DNA from: Paratrimastix pyriformis
Taxonomy: Eukaryota; Preaxostyla; Paratrimastigidae
Length of the DNA stretch: 64,000 nucleotides
Direction of reading: 5' to 3'
NCBI GenBank assembly: GCA_027972325.1
Contig: JAPMOS010000024.1
Location: 146,501 to 210,500, forward strand
Each line of letters opens with the position of its first letter. Position 1 is the first letter of the stretch. Shown piece by piece: positions 12,101 to 37,436 of this stretch. Under the pieces are notes generated by a model that ran no database searches, was not told where the DNA came from, and saw only the letters and a program-made list of their open reading frames with translations. A program made the translations under genes and the position numbers.

Positions 12101-13620
12101 CCAGCGCCGAGGCGGTCGCATTGACAAGCTTCCTGCGTCCGCGGCGTGTGGTCGGTGGCGCCCAGTCGGGCTGCAGCACGGCCGAGGAGGAGAGCCGGGT
12201 GGCCCCGGCCGAGGATGATGGTGGTGAGCGGGTGGTCCCACCTGGGGGTGAGAGCGAGCCGTCGGTCATGTCGAGGTAGAAGAGGATCTGGTGTAGGGAG
12301 CGGCAGTAGGGGTGGCCGGGAAGGAGGAAGTCGGCCGCACGCTGGGAGGCCGTCTGGGCGTAGACGCGGGCCTGGGGGAGGAGGTTTGGATGATGGGGGT
12401 GGATGGACGGAGGATGGAGCAAATGAGGGTGGGTGGAGGGAGGCTTGGGAGGAGGGGAGCGGGAGGGCTGGGGGGGGGGTGGGGGGTGGGGGATGAAGGC
12501 TGGGGAAGGGAGGAAACTGGAGGGAGAGGGGAGGAAGGGAGGCTGGGGCTGGGGGATGTGAGTCTGGGGAAAGGGAGTCCGGGGGAAGGCTGGCTGGGGG
12601 GATTGAGACTGGGGGATGGAGACTGGGGGGGGGGAGGGAGGGGGGATGGAGACTGGGGGATGGGGGCTGGGGGATGGATGCCTGGGGGTGGAGGGAGGAT
12701 GGAAGCTGGGGGGGGGAGGGGGGGATGGAGGCTGGGGAGCGAGCGAGGCTGGGCGGAGGCGAGGCGGGTGGATTGGAGGCGTGCGTGCTGCAGTGCTGCG
12801 AGGGGTCGTGTGCCAGGCGGACCCTGTCGAGCTTATGGCCCATGACCTCCTCGAGGGCCCCGTTATGCAGGGCCACCACCAGCATGGCCCCCACGGTCGG
12901 CTTGGGGATGGGGAAACTCACCAGGGCCGCGTCCGCCACGGCCGCCCAGTCCTCCTGGGTCTCGGGGCTCTCGGGCAGGTGCGGGGTGGCCATGGACGGG
13001 GTTGAGTCGGCCGTCAGCTCGAGCTCCAGCTCCCCGATGAGGGCGTTGAGAACTTGTAGACATTCCACCCGGCGGCGGAGATAGTGCAGGGCGAGGGCCT
13101 GCCGGATCCGGGTGGGGGCCGTGTAGATCAGCGGAAGTGGCGGTGGGCTGTCGTGCTCGTCCATGGCCGCCGTGGTGCATTGCAAGGCCGCGGGGTAGTT
13201 GCCCACGGTGAGATACACCATGGCGAGGGTGCTCTGGGTGAGGTGTCGCAGACGCTTGCTGACGGGTAGTTGTGGGTACAATTGTTCGACGAGACTTTGG
13301 GCGCGTTGCAGATGGGACAGGGCAGCCTCGGCGGACTGGGAGAGACAATGGAGCGCATGCTGGATGTACAGGACCACGAGTTCGTGCAGGTGGACCACGA
13401 ACGCAGGATGGAAGGATCCAAAAAGAGCTTCCCGTTGGGCAAGAACATCCTCTTTTAGCATCAGGAAGGCGGAGAAGTCCCCGGCGTCGAGTGCGGCTTG
13501 GGCGGCCTTTTCGAGATCAGAGACCCGACCCTCGACGGGCATCTTCAGATACTCCTCAAATATCGGATTCTGCGGAGGTAGGCTGAGTTCATCATACGTG
13601 AGCGGCGTCGGGGTGAGCAT
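6152..13620 (-). CDS. TPR-like protein with very long disordered Pro/Ser/Thr/Ala-rich tail
   Basis: Exons on the minus strand: 13620-12823, 12371-11999, 11382-9682 and 9140-6152, with donors gtccgc, gtctgt and gtccgt and consistent phases. Start MLTPTPLTYDELSLPP. The first ~266 residues are helical, with TPR-like pairs (DAGDFSAFLMLKEDVL, HPAFVVHLHELVVLYIQ, LTVGNYPAALQCTTAAMDEH) resembling TPR arrays of scaffold proteins. The rest (~1,650 residues) is low-complexity: Pro/Ser/Thr/Ala with an acidic E/D run near 9,730-9,770 and poly-Thr from GGT/GTG repeats. In the last exon the open frame switches near 7,660-7,700 at a C-run; one extra C would restore it, so a homopolymer error is likely. Introns 2 and 3 carry minisatellites. 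The start codon is 132 bp from the RtcB start on the other strand. A scaffold role is inference; no specific family is recognised. Confidence 0.6.
9285..9575. repeat. Minisatellite, unit ~13 bp (ggacgMcacatMa)
   Basis: About 20 tandem copies of a 13-bp unit alternating 'acatcagg' and 'acataagg' with 'acgccac' or 'acgacac'. It lies in the last intron of the TPR-like gene. Confidence 0.9.
11553..11872. repeat. Minisatellite, unit gtcgctgtgtgt (12 bp)
   Basis: Tandem gtcgctgtgtgt/gtcgctgtctgt units, interrupted twice by an identical ~20-bp spacer (ggagtaaagagggaaagctg). It lies in intron 2 of the TPR-like gene. Confidence 0.9.
12440..12745. repeat. G-rich degenerate tandem repeat (gctgggggatggag-like)
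   Basis: Irregular repeats of a CTGGGGGATGGAGA-type unit in intron 1 of the TPR-like gene. The G-runs could form quadruplexes. Confidence 0.7.
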
Positions 13621-13752
13621 GCCAACCCGACGAAGGCCCCGCTCGGGATTGAAAAACCGTATGGGCTATATCAACGGGGTTCTGAGACATCAGCCGGGCT
13701 TGCTTGTGGCCCATCAAAAAGCCGAACCCCGCGCAAAGACCCCAACTTTCAC
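13621..13752. promoter_or_regulatory. 132-bp divergent promoter region between the TPR-like gene and RtcB
   Basis: The two start codons (13620 minus, 13753 plus) are only 132 bp apart and face away from each other, so both core promoters must fit here unless transcripts overlap. I see no clear TATA box. Confidence 0.45.
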
Positions 13753-16700
13753 ATGCTCGGTGAGGATCAACCAACACATTATCAGCCATCTGGAAGGACT
13801 TTTGCACAAGAGAGGGAGTTTATCACGAAGATCGGTCCCGTGCAATACGAGATTGCCCCCGGATTTGTTCCCAATATGCGGGTCGGTGTTTTTGGTGCTC
13901 ACTTGCAGACCCATATTTCCCTTTGTAGGTCCCAGCAACCTTTTATGTGAATAGCCAACTTGATCACCTCATCTTCGAAGAACTCGAACACTTTACGCGG
14001 TCGGGTGGGTTTGGATTCCTCCCTGGTCTGTCTTTGACCCCGTGACATGCGTTCATGCCGCTGGAATGTAGCTGTCAAGCAAATGGCCAATGTCGCCTCC
14101 CTCCCTGGCATCGTCAAGCGCTCGATCGGACTGCCCGATTGTCATGCCGGTTACGGTCGGTTGCATCTCAGCGCGCACTCACCTTGAATTATCGCAACCC
14201 TTTTCACAGGGTTCTCGATTGGCAATGTTGCCGCTTTCGACATGGATGACCCCGAGGCGATCGTGTCTCCCGGCGGTGTTGGGTCTGAGCGATGATCCCC
14301 ACACGCTCACTCACCTTTTTTCCCGCTTTTTCTTTTCCCCCGTCTCGTGGCCAATTTGAAATCACAGTTTCGGTCTGTCTTCCCCTCCCATGGGTGATGT
14401 CGACCACTGATCCCCTCCCTCCCATCCTTCCAGACATCAACTGCGGCGTCCGTGTGATCCGGACGAACCTCTCGGAGCAGGACGTGGCGCCGCACAAGGA
14501 GGAGCTCGCCCAGGCCCTGTTCGACCACATCCCCGTCGGGGTCGGCTCCCAGGGTCCGTCTCCATGACCCCTGCCGACCCCACCCCACCCCACCCCACCC
14601 CCCCACGCACCATCACCCATCACCCCTGCATCCCTCATGCATCCCCCACGTTCTGCTAGCTCCCATTGTTCTCCGGCGCATCTCCTTCACTCATCCCCAC
14701 CCACCCCACCCACCCACCCCACCCACCCACCCGCCCACCCACCCACCGTCACCACCGCACGCACACATCTCTTCATGTCACTTCTCCTTCCCCCTGGCAG
14801 GGATCATCCCGACGAGCATGGACGAACTCGATGCGGCCTTGGAACTGGGCATGGACTGGTCCCTCCGTGAAGGGTCTGCTCCCCCTCCCTCCCTCCCAAA
14901 CCGCTTCCTTGGGAAGGAGGATGTGGCGGTGGGTCGGTGGAGGGGGCTGGAGCTCCGTATCCGCCTTCCTGATGGACAACACATACTGGCGACAGGTACG
15001 CCTGGCCCGAGGACAAGGAGCACTGCGAGGAGGATGATACACACACACACCCCTCACGCTTTCTCTCCTGTATTACTGACTGGCTGCAGGTACGCCTGGC
15101 CCGAGGATAAGGAGCACTGCGAGGAGTATGGCCGCATGCTGCAGGCCGACCCACGGGCCGTCTCGTCCCGCGCCAAAAAGCGCGGACGCACCCAGATGGG
15201 CACCCTGGGGGCTGGCAACCACTACGCAGAGGTCCGTCTGCATGGGGTGAAATGGGCTTCGGGGGGGGGGGGGGGGGTACTCAGTGTGTCGTCTGTGTGA
15301 GGAGACGCAGGGATGGCGCCCTGGAGGTTGACAACCGCTTGCAGATGTCCGTCTTCGCCTGTCGTGTGACCGCCATCACCGGTTTCTCTCTCTTTCCTCA
15401 TCCTACATCTCGTTCGTGGGGGGGGGGGGTGTCGTCACCACAGATCCAAGTGGTGGATGAGATCTGCAACCCGGCCGCCGCCAGCCATATGGGCATCGAG
15501 TTCACCGGACAGGTCGCGGCCGCTGCCCATCACTACCACTCATTCACCTCCCCCACCACCCCGCCAACCGTCCCACCATCCACGAACCATCTCCATCCAG
15601 CCTACAATGGGTGGGGAGCGGCTTCACATTCCATCTGCCGCGTGCCGTTTGCTGATTGTACGTCGAAACTGTTTCTGAATTGGTTTCTGTTTGGCTGGGC
15701 TGGCTCGGTGGGGGGGCAGGCGGTTATGTGATCATTCCACAACGGGACTGTCTCTGCATGAATTCTTTGAGGAATTCGAATTTTTTGGATCCGCTTGGTG
15801 TTGTGATGCTCCACAAGCGGGATCTGTCCTCATTTTTGGGCCCGTTGATACATTCATTCATTTTTTCCTGTTTTGGGGATGGGGCTGTGGGATGCAGGTG
15901 GTTGTGATGATCCACAGCGGGTCGCGTGGGTTCGGCCATCAGGTCGCCACGGACGCACTGATCGAGATGGAGAAGGCCGTCTCCGAGGAGAAGACAGTCC
16001 TCAACGACAAGCAGGTCCGCCTTTTCTCTCATCCCCTTCGTTTTTGACACGGGTTGGTCATGAGAAGGAGGAAGAGATTTGGCATTTTGTTGTTTTTTTG
16101 ACACGGGTCGGAACCCACACCTCCGAGGTGGAGGAAGAAAATTGGACGGAAAAAGAACAGATGACACACAGCGACACAGAGATGACACAGATGACACAGA
16201 GACAAAGAAGAAGAAGGAAGAAGAGGTGGAGAAGGCTGTCTCCGAGAAGACAGTCCTCAACAACCCTTCCACAAACGCACTCAGAAAATTGGATGTTGTT
16301 GTATTTTTAGACACAGGTGGAATGTGTTTTATCAAATGCACTCGGAAATGGGGGGAGGGGGGGAGGGGGGAGGGGGGAGGGGGAGGGGGAGGGGGGAGGG
16401 GGAGGGGGAGGGGGGGAGGGGGGAGGGGGAGGGGGGAGGGGGGGGGAGGGGGAGGGGGGAGGGGGAGGGGGGAGGGGAGGGGGGGGAGGGGGAGGGGGAG
16501 GGGGAGGGGGGGAGGGGGGAGGGGGAGGGGGGGAGGGGGGGAGGGGGGGGAAGAGAACACGATGACACACACAGATGACACACACACAGATGACACAAAG
16601 ATGACACAAAGAGAAGGAGGAGGAACAATTTGAAACCGTCTCCGAGGAAAGACTCCTCAGCCTTAGCTTTGGGGTTTGGCTGTCCCATAATCCTTTTCCG

Positions 16701-18361
16701 GTCTTGGCCGCCCACATCAGGATCGGCGCCAACACAAAAGGATGGCTCCTCGTGTGCCTGATAAGGATACCAGTTTGTCTGCCGATCGACCAGGATGCAT
16801 TCACCCACACCCCCGCACCCCCAAAGCTTGCACTCACCCTTTTTTGACACGGGTGGTGGGGACCTCATGTCTGATCAAACGCACTCAGAAAAGGGGATGA
16901 AATTGGATTTGGGGAAAAAAGAACTGCCGAATTCCCTCTTCCTGCCCCGGGCGCCCATCATACGTGAAGGGACACCAAAATTACCTTTTCGTCGCCAAAC
17001 CACACCGCTCTCTGTCTTGACGCGCACATCACCCGCATTTTCTCCTATCCCCCACACACTCCACACACCCAGCTTGCCTGTGCCAAGATCGGATCGCCTA
17101 TCGGGCAGGCCTACCTGAAGGGCATGTCCTGTGCGGCCAACTACGCCTGGGTCAACCGGTCCACAATGACCTTCCTCACCCGCCAGGCCTTCGCAAAGGT
17201 CTGCCCGATGCGACGAAGTCGGTGATGATGACGGCTTCCGGGGTTTTGGGGCGCTTGAGCGCTGTGACGACTGGAAAGTCGATGTTATAAACGGCCCAAC
17301 TCGAAAACCCTTCAGATGAGGTGGATTGGCCCCAATGGTTCGGGCGATGACAGAGTTCGGTTCGAACTGACAACCCCAAATCGTTGTATGCACTCATTCT
17401 CCTCCTTGTCGCCCCTTCACCCCCCCCCCCCCCCCCCCCCCCCCCCACCTCGCGCAACAGGTTTTCACGTGCGCCCCGGACGACCTGGACATGCAGATGA
17501 TCTACGACACCTCGCACAACATCGCCAAGGTGGAGGAGCACATGGTCGACGGGCGGCCCCACCGGCTGCTCGTTCATCGCAAGGTCGCGTGCGTCATGCC
17601 TGCCGTCTCCCGTCACATCCGTGCATATCAAAGCCATATTCTCTGACGCCACCACACGATTGACGTCGCCGCATGACCAGCCAGAGTCATGCGCCAGACA
17701 CCACCACAATACGCATACGTCCCCACCAGATTTAAACATGTAACTGACACCAAACGCCAGACACCATGCGGCTGCATCAGACACCTCGCACAGCATCAGG
17801 TGGAGGGTCAACGGGCGACCCCACCCACTGGCTGTTTGTCAGAATATCCGGAGTGATATGCCACACCAGACACCAGACAGCATGTATCAGTGATCAGTGG
17901 CTCACAACATCGCCAAGGTGGAGGCTGCTTGTCCATCGCAAGGTCCAGACCACCACCGGACCACATACACGATGCCGAACTTCGACCCAGAAAGCGCCAC
18001 TCGGGCCGTCCGCACACATCTCACCCCCACCCGCTCCCCACGCCATGCTCCACATGCCACGCATCCTCATCTGCCGCGCCACCCGGGCCTTCCCGCATCT
18101 CACCCCCACCCGCTCCACACGCCACGCATCCTCATCTGCAGGGCGCCACCCGAGCCTTCCCGCCGCACCACCCGCTGATCCCCGTGGAGTACCAGTGCAC
18201 GGGCCAGCCGGTGCTGATCGGAGGCACCATGGGCACCAACAGCTGGATCCTCACGGGCACAGAGCAGGGATTCGGTCCGGCACCCGGGATGGACATCATC
18301 ATCCAATCATCATCATCACCATCACCACCACCATCATCATCCAACCATCATCATCATTCAA

Positions 18362-18414
<53 letters not shown>

Positions 18415-18994
18415 ACAACAACAACAACATCATCATCATCATCATCATCATCATCCGATTCATCATCATCATCATCATCATCATCCAATCATCATCGCTC
18501 CCTCATTTCGGCCACACCCGCCCTGCCAGACACCACCTTCGGGAGCACCTGCCACGGGGCGGGTCGCGCACGGTCGCGGAACAACTCCAGGCGAAACCTC
18601 GACCACCGGGACATCCTGGAGGCCCTCGCCCGGCAGAACATCTCCATCCGGGTGGCCAGTCCCAAGCTGGTCATGGAGGAGGTCCGTAGCTGTTGGAACG
18701 TATTCTGAGTACGATGAGTTGGATGATGATGATGGTGGTGGTGGTGGTGGTGGTGGTGGTGGTGGTGGTGGTGGTGGTGGTGGTGGTGGTGGTGGTGGTG
18801 GTGGTGGTGGTGGTGGTGGTGGTGGTGGTGGTGGTGGTGGTGGCGGTGGCGGTGGCGGTGGTGGTGGTGGTGGTGGTGGTGGGTTGGATGATGATGATGG
18901 TTGGATGCTGATGATGGTTGGATGCTGATGATGGTTGGATGCTGATGATGGTTGGATGCTGATGATGGTTGGATGATGATTGATGATTGGATGA

Positions 18995-19037
<43 letters not shown>

Positions 19038-19377
19038 CGACATGACGATGACGATGATGACGATGATGATGATGATGAAATCATGATGACGATGATGAAA
19101 ACATGATGATGATGGGATGATGGATGGTGATGGATGATTGGATGATGATGATGATGACTGGATGATGATGATGAAATCGATGATCTGGATGATGATGACG
19201 ACGATTGTTCTGTGATGGAAGTAATGATGATCTGGCTTTCATCTCACCTCTATCTCTGCCCCCACGCAGGCCCCCGACTCGTACAAGGACGTCAACGCAG
19301 TGGTGGAGACCTGCCACCAAGCCGGAATCTCGCGCAAGTGTGTCAAATTGCGCCCCATTGCCGTAATTAAGGGCTAG
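13753..19377 (+). CDS. rtcB: RtcB / HSPC117-type RNA-splicing ligase
   Basis: Joins RNA 2',3'-cyclic phosphate to 5'-OH ends with GTP and Mn2+; the eukaryotic form ligates tRNA exons. Exons: 13753-13881, 13929-14025, 14072-14155, 14210-~14277, 14434-14553, 14801-14873, 15091-15231, 15444-15512, 15898-16014, 17073-17198, 17461-17583, 18142-18274, 18530-18681 and 19270-19377. The start ATG gives [20 protein letters not shown], leading into [11 protein letters not shown]. Family motifs occur in order: [17 protein letters not shown] (metal Asp and Cys), [34 protein letters not shown] (His that takes GMP) and C-terminal RPIAVIKG. All metal and guanylate residues are present. Length (~500 residues) is normal. 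The exon 4-5 join does not restore frame: the expected GGVG-F-DINCG lacks the bases for Phe and the first base of Asp, so a small deletion, sequence error or unusual splice site is involved. tRNA-Ala begins 33 bp after the stop. Confidence 0.95.
14986..15037 (+). repeat. Exon-edge echo: copy of acceptor and start of RtcB exon 7
   Basis: A cag-like acceptor (gacag) followed by GTACGCCTGGCCCGAGGA and on to GAGGAG copies the first ~37 nt of exon 7 with one or two changes. It sits 95 bp upstream of the true edge at 15091 and ends in a CA microsatellite. Confidence 0.9.
15717..15835 (+). repeat. Two exon-edge echoes upstream of RtcB exon 9
   Basis: 15717-15752 and 15798-15835 each resemble the acceptor and first ~25-30 nt of exon 9 (true edge 15898). 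All three share a (c)aggyggtt-type start, GTGATSATYCCACA-like core and CGGG. The echoes have small indels and end in unrelated intron sequence. Confidence 0.8.
16225..16275 (+). repeat. Exon-edge echo downstream of RtcB exon 9
   Basis: Copies the exon 9 end GGAGAAGGCCGTCTCCGAGG through CAGTCCTCAAC (real copy 15966-16010), with a 3-nt deletion. A more decayed third copy lies at 16634-16662 (CCGTCTCCGAGGAAAGACTC). Confidence 0.8.
16350..16552 (+). repeat. ~200-nt (GGGGGA)n tract in RtcB intron 9
   Basis: Almost pure G4-8 runs separated by single A residues. It is purine-only on the coding strand, so the pre-mRNA could form quadruplexes. Confidence 0.95.
17772..17955 (+). repeat. Two exon-edge echoes downstream of RtcB exon 11
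   Basis: 17775-17835 copies segments of exon 11 from ACACCTCGCACA through ACGGGCGACCCCACC. 17899-17948 copies CTCACAACATCGCCAAGGTG, then jumps to GCTGCTTGTCCATCGCAAG and a GTC donor. True exon end 17583. Confidence 0.8.
18299..18490 (+). repeat. (CAT)n/(CAA)n microsatellite in RtcB intron 12
   Basis: Long CAT triplet array with ACAACAACA and CATCCAAT/CATTCAAC interruptions. Confidence 0.9.
18726..19200 (+). repeat. (GGT)n then (GAT)n microsatellites in RtcB intron 13
   Basis: About 40 GGT triplets with a GGC block, then four TTGGATGCTGATGATGG units and GAT arrays. Confidence 0.9.
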
Positions 19378-19409
19378 GGGAACTCAACACGCACAAATTT
19401 GTTATCTTC

Positions 19410-19482
19410 GGGTGAGTAGATCAATTGGTAGATCGCGCGCTTCGCATGCGTGAGGCACCGGGATCAAAACCCGGCTCATCCA
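19410..19482 (+). tRNA. tRNA-Ala (anticodon CGC)
   Basis: Seven-bp acceptor stem GGGTGAG/CTCATCC, D-stem GATC/GATC, anticodon stem CGCGC/GCGTG with loop TTCGCAT (anticodon CGC, decodes GCG), and T-stem CCGGG/CCCGG. The T-loop is ATCAAAA where TTCRANY is usual, which weakens the B-box. No intron. It is 33 bp downstream of the RtcB stop on the same strand. Confidence 0.88.
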
Positions 19483-19484
19483 AC

Positions 19485-19489
19485 TTTTT
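19485..19489 (+). terminator. Pol III T5 terminator of tRNA-Ala
   Basis: A run of five T residues two bases after the discriminator base. Confidence 0.7.
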
Positions 19490-19765
19490 CACTCGGCGGG
19501 TGGCCTTTCTTGACGGGAGGAAAGGCTGGGGACTGGGGTGGCCCTCGCTTGGGATGGGTACGTGTCCTGACTGGTGAACCACACGGTGAGCCCGTTCGCC
19601 CCCCCCCCCCCTCCCCTTGATGAAGGGGGCGAGCACTCTCTCACCATCACCCCCTCCTGGTCGGCATTCCGGCCTTGCTTCCCCGGCCGACCCCCCCACG
19701 CATGAACAACGACCGGCATCCTGTTGCGCCCGAAAATACGAGTACTGTACAAAAATGAAACCGAT

Positions 19766-20372
19766 TTACGCAAGATTGGGGGCGTTCACGGCCTTCTCGA
19801 TCTCCGCCTTGAGGTTCATGGGATGGCCCACCCAAGCGTGCTTCATATCCTTACCCACAATAAAGGCACAAGGAATGCCCTCCTGGCGGAAAGCCTTTTC
19901 GGAAACCAAAAAAAAAAAAATCAGAACAAAAAAAAAAACACAACACTTTCGCGCAGACCTGGAAATAGTTGGCGTTCAGCTCGCCAGAGGGGTCGATGGC
20001 CACCGCATAATCCATGTTGGCACCCTGAGCATCGACAAACTCGCGAGCGGTGGGCTCGTCTTCGTCACTGATCCCCAAAAACTGAACTTGGGGAAATTCA
20101 TGCGCAAGCTGGGTCAAATGAGGAATTGAACGGCGGCTAGATGGACAATCAGGTTAATTTCGAAAAAGTGATCAGGAAAAACTGACCAAGGAGGGCACCA
20201 TGTGGCCCAGAACTCCACAACGGTCACCTGGATGAAGTCATGGTCAGTAATGAAAGAAAAACATCGCAAGGCGGACCGTGTTCTTCTTCAGTGCGATGGG
20301 GCCCTTCTTCAGATAGGTGAGGAATTGGATGGGCGCGGCAGCGTCGCCGATTCGCTTTTGAGGAACGGACAT
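19766..20372 (-). CDS. Thioredoxin-like thiol-disulfide oxidoreductase (TlpA/redoxin type), WCPPC active site
   Basis: Four exons in frame: 20372-20277, 20227-20187, 20136-19959 and 19894-19766, with donors gtccgc, gtcagt and gtctgc. The product is 147 residues: MSVPQKRIGDAAAPIQFLTY, strand VTVVEFWATWCPPC with the redox motif, helix RRSIPHLTQLAHEFP, strand VQFLGISDED, the insert typical of AhpC/TlpA-like redoxins, then GIPCAFIVGKD, where the cis-Pro loop is expected, and a C-terminal helix. The second active-site Cys codon is split by intron 2 (TG|C). There is no signal peptide or TM segment, so it is probably cytosolic. It likely reduces disulfides or peroxides; substrate unknown. The gene is convergent with RtcB and tRNA-Ala. 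Confidence 0.88.
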
Positions 20373-21705
20373 AATGTTGAGTGATGAAAGAGAAAACCGA
20401 GCAAATCTGGGAATGACCCAGGGCTATTCTCCCAATGTCGACGAAGATCTTTTGTTCCTTTGACCTTTCTTTCTTTCTCGTGTTAGTGCAGCCTCGTGGG
20501 AGGCTAACTGAACTCCGATGATATTGGAAATCTCCGGGACGAACCGAATGACCTTTCGATTCTGGTTCAAGGTAAATTGCTGGACTAATACACAAAAGAT
20601 TTGTTGCGACGGAGAAGAAACTCCGAACTCGGCAAGCGGATCTCCTGGGTCACGACGAGTTCAGAGAAAGAGAGACACACACACACGTCGCCGGCTGACC
20701 ACGGATGGACATTGCCCTAGGTCATCTCGCATTATGTCTGTCAACGGTGATGAGTCCATCCATGCCCCCAAGGCGGCTCCGCCCCCGGAGAGCCCGTGAC
20801 ACGATGTGTTTGCTGGGACGCACACGAATAAAAACGGGTCGACTCAACCATGAGCCGCAGCCATCTCCGGGATGCCCCGCCCAGCAGCCGGAGACCAAAA
20901 AACGATGAGATGAACGGGGTGTCAGGTGGGTGAATGGGGATGGATGGATGGATGGATGGATGGATGGAGGGAGGGAGGGAGGGAGGGATGGATGGAGGGA
21001 GGGAGGGATGGAGGAGGGAGGGATGGAGGGGAGGGGAGGGATGGAGGGGAGGGAGGGATGGAGGGAGGGAGGGAGGGGAGGGAGGGGTGGAGGAGGAGGG
21101 AGGGGAGGGAGGGAGGGAGGGAGGGAGGGAGGGAGGGAGGTGGAGGGAGGGAGGGAGGGAGGGAGGGAGGGAGGGAGGGACATCGAAAATAACCAGCAAC
21201 GCTGCCGAGAAAAACAGGGAGTGGAGGGTGGGTGGGGTCAGAGGGATGGGTTGGAGGAGGGGGGGAGGAGGATGTGCCAAAGGAAAACAAAAACACCAGC
21301 AACATAAACCCTCTCGGGCGTGTGCGCGCGTCTGCGTCGGCTCTCTCATCAGCCGTTGGGGGTGGGGTGGGGTGGGGGTGGGGTGGGGTGGGGGAGGATG
21401 GGGTGACATAGACATGGGAAGACAACCTCCGGACCACCAGTCGGGGTGGCTCTCCAGGGCTGGTACGGGTGGCTATCCCCAGGGCCGGTATGGGGGGGGG
21501 GGGGGCTATCCCCAGGGCAGGTCTGGGTAGTCTCCCCAGGGCCGGTCTGCCATAGGGCGGTATGGGTGGCATCCCCAGGGCCGGTATGGGTGGCTATCCC
21601 CAGGGCGGACCAGGCCGCTGGACGGTGTGAGCGACATCTGTCTGCATCTGCGTGACATCGCTAGGTGCCTGTGCGGCGTGGGAGCGCGTCCTCCTCCTCC
21701 CCTGC
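20373..21705. other. Intergenic region rich in tandem repeats
   Basis: From the thioredoxin-like start to the stop of the Pro/Gln-rich gene. It contains the GAGG tract (20938-21180), a GGGGT-rich stretch (21357-21405) and a ~25-bp tandem repeat (21445-21610, CCCCAGGGCCGGTATGGGTG units). At 20796-20822 is a short match (GTGTTTGCTGGGACGCA) to the dispersed 113-bp element. No gene seen. Confidence 0.6.
20938..21180. repeat. (GGAT)n/(GAGG)n microsatellite
   Basis: Purine-only GGAT repeats pass into GGGA/GAGG repeats, about 240 nt. Confidence 0.95.
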
Positions 21706-31643
<9,938 letters not shown>

Positions 31644-32448
31644 CCCGGAAGGGATGACGCCTGACGTGTCCGAATATCGTACTCGTAAATTCTAGTGCCA
31701 GGGGTTTGGCCGACTCTTCTTCGGCCGTTTAAACTTTTTCAAACTTTTCAAAATCCGAAAGAACGGGATTTCGCCCGAAGAGAACTATCATCGAGGTCAT
31801 GGATGCTGCGATCAACACCTCCTTACGCCGTTTGTTTGCCCGGGACCAGATGGTCTTCCTCTGTGATGCGCCAGCACCAGCACCGTGTTCCTGAGCTTCT
31901 AAAACCCTCCACTATCTCTCCTCCGCAAAATATGTTCGGCATGTTAATCCGGTTCACCCCCGGAAACTCTCGGCCGGACTGATGGCTCGGAAATTCGAGG
32001 GGATGCGGCTGTCACCGGGATGTGGCTGGGGGTGAATACTTCTGGGTGACCAGCTGGCACGTGTGGCCCACCGTGGATGCCATCGGGTGGGTGGGCATCG
32101 TCTACGCGGGCATCAATCCAGGTCTGGCCGCTCACCCAGCTCGCATCCGGCGCACTCACCGCCTCTCTGGCTTTCCGCTGAACCGGCCGACCTTGCAGAA
32201 CTCCTTGTCGCCATCCTTGGCGGCCGTACCCAGGCCCACAGTCGTAGAAGGGAGGGTCGTCGTGAGATGATGTCCCTGCCCTTCAAAACAGAGTCCCGTC
32301 CCTTCCCATCTCAACCGAATTGCCGGAATGAAGCAGGCCTGGACGTTGAGCACTGCACAAAGGGCCAAAAAAGTGGCCCCAAAAAAGTGGGCCAAAAACA
32401 AGCACGGCCGATATCTCCGGCGCGGGGTGATTCTGTGCTGGCTGGTTG
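31644..32448. other. Divergent intergenic region with a dispersed repeat copy
   Basis: Between the start codons of the Pro/Gln-rich gene (-) and the kinase-LRR gene (+), so it should hold both promoters. 31760-31985 resembles 40035-40285 (shared CGCCGTT, CCCGGGGACCA-like, CAGCAC, AAAATRTSTGGCATG-like and CCGGTTCAYCC blocks). No coding segment recognised. Confidence 0.5.

Positions 32449-37436
<4,988 letters not shown>

Noticed and set aside
17340-17385. Possible tRNA T-arm (ggttcgaact)
   Set aside because: No matching acceptor, D or anticodon stems around it. It is intronic sequence in RtcB.
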